From assembly GCA_902803365.1 (NCBI GenBank), contig CADCPU010000428.1, positions 1 to 6,562 of the forward strand: a DNA stretch of 6,562 bases, written 5' to 3'. A model generated the notes under the pieces. That model had not been told where the DNA came from. It did no database searches and saw nothing but the letters and a program-made list of their open reading frames with translations. Shown here in pieces: positions 5,845 to 6,562 of the stretch. This stretch comes from Oscillospiraceae bacterium (lineage in GTDB: Bacteria > Bacillota_A > Clostridia > Saccharofermentanales > Saccharofermentanaceae). Numbering within the stretch: the stretch's first letter is position 1; each line of letters opens with the position of its first letter. The position numbers and the translations under genes are program-made.

Positions 5845-6562
5845 TGTCCGCCCTCCTTGTACTCGGTCGGTGTAACGCCCACGTTCTTCTTAAATGTTCT
5901 GCTGAAATAGTTCGGATCAGTATATCCGACCATCTGGCAGATCTCCTTCATCGTATAGTTCGTATTGTTCAGGAGCTCTTTTGCCTTGTCGATCCTTATG
6001 TTCGTCAGGTATTCGATAAAGCCCTCGCCTGTTTCTTCCTTAAAGAGCTTACTGAAATAATACGGCGTGATATTGACTTCGCGCGATACGTCATCGAGCG
6101 TGATCTCTCGGTTGTAGTTCTGTCTTATGAAATCCTTCGCAGCGCTGACCGTCTTGCCAGATTTCTCGGCCTTCTTCTCCGTTACGTTCCTTGCAGCAGT
6201 CGTCATCTTGCCAAGGAACCACTTCTTAAGCTCGGCCGGATCTTCAGTCGCCATTATCTGCGGAAGGTAATCAGCTCTTGAATCGAAGACATACTTCATT
6301 CCGCCCGTAGAATATGCGATCTTCTCAGCCCAGAGGACAAATTCCAGGATCTTGAGCCTTAAGTCCATGATGCCCGTTGAAGGATTATGGACCATCCAGT
6401 CAAAATACTCACCGGAGGATACGGCCACCTTGGTATCATCACCCTGGCTGACTTCATCGAAAAGTCTCTTCTCGAGTTCCTTCGGATAGTTGGTCTCATA
6501 TTCGAGCCTGATCGGAAGGTCATCCACGTGGATAACGCTGTCTGTCGTCATCGCAAGAGCCC
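5841..6562 (-). CDS. YesN-type AraC-family DNA-binding regulator, C-terminal part (5' end outside window)
   Basis: A transcription regulator that probably controls the sugar genes downstream of it. The frame stays open to the window edge, reading ALA before the ATG at 6551, so that ATG is probably internal. Counting from it, residues 1-130 resemble the middle region of YesN-type response regulators, including NYPKELEKRLFDEVSQGD (21-38). The AraC domain fills about 136-232. Its first helix-turn-helix is ITLDDVSREVNITPYYFSKLFKEETG (150-175). Its second ends with the family signature VGYTDPNYFSRTFKKNVGVTPTEYK (208-232). The phospho-receiver domain expected in YesN proteins is not in the window, so response-regulator status rests on the middle region and the neighbourhood. 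The stop codon overlaps the start of the XylF-like gene. A partner kinase, if present, should be encoded just upstream. A one-component AraC regulator with another sensor domain is the main alternative. Confidence 0.85.
   Translation of the reverse strand, partial: ALAMTTDSVIHVDDLPIRLEYETNYPKELEKRLFDEVSQGDDTKVAVSSGEYFDWMVHNPSTGIMDLRLKILEFVLWAEKIAYSTGGMKYVFDSRADYLPQIMATEDPAELKKWFLGKMTTAARNVTEKKAEKSGKTVSAAKDFIRQNYNREITLDDVSREVNITPYYFSKLFKEETGEGFIEYLTNIRIDKAKELLNNTNYTMKEICQMVGYTDPNYFSRTFKKNVGVTPTEYKEGGQ

Noticed and set aside
5844..6281. 145-residue plus-strand open frame
   Set aside because: Antisense to the AraC regulator domain, whose motifs are unmistakable in the other strand.

Overview
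The window looks like a Gram-positive anaerobe of the class Clostridia, possibly Lachnospiraceae-like. This is inferred from strong AGGAGG-type ribosome binding sites, two lipoprotein-type sugar-binding proteins, a YesN-like AraC regulator and moderate GC content. No species can be named from sequence alone.

Layout: the left edge (2-571, + strand) is the C-terminal part of a GGDEF diguanylate cyclase, probably joined to an upstream sensor domain that lies outside the window. It converges on a long minus-strand sugar-uptake locus. The 135-bp gap between them holds two back-to-back intrinsic terminators, one per direction. Reading in the direction of transcription (right to left), the locus has five genes. 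First is the C-terminal part of a YesN-type AraC regulator (6562-5841, 5' end missing). Next is a XylF-like sugar-binding lipoprotein, which overlaps it by ATGA (5844-4792). A 167-bp intergenic region rich in inverted and direct repeats follows (4791-4625). Then come a ChvE-type sugar-binding lipoprotein (4624-3548), its two-domain ATPase MmsA (3439-1901, TTG start) and its permease MmsB (1897-707). A GC-rich hairpin separates chvE from mmsA, and mmsA and mmsB are 3 bp apart.

How the genes work together: ChvE, MmsA and MmsB form a complete ABC importer for monosaccharides. The XylF-like protein is co-translated with the regulator rather than with the transporter, and it keeps the sugar-pocket residues of E. 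coli XylF. This resembles the XylFII-LytS/YesN sensing system described in Clostridium beijerinckii, where an extracellular xylose-binding protein signals through a kinase and YesN to switch on a neighbouring sugar ABC transporter. No kinase is visible, so it would have to lie beyond the right edge. I infer that the first two genes are a sugar sensor and the last three the regulated importer. The intergenic region between the two units is where control should act. It contains a 30-nt hairpin that would bury the chvE Shine-Dalgarno sequence, a 19-bp palindrome, a 9-bp direct repeat and two competing AT-rich stems.
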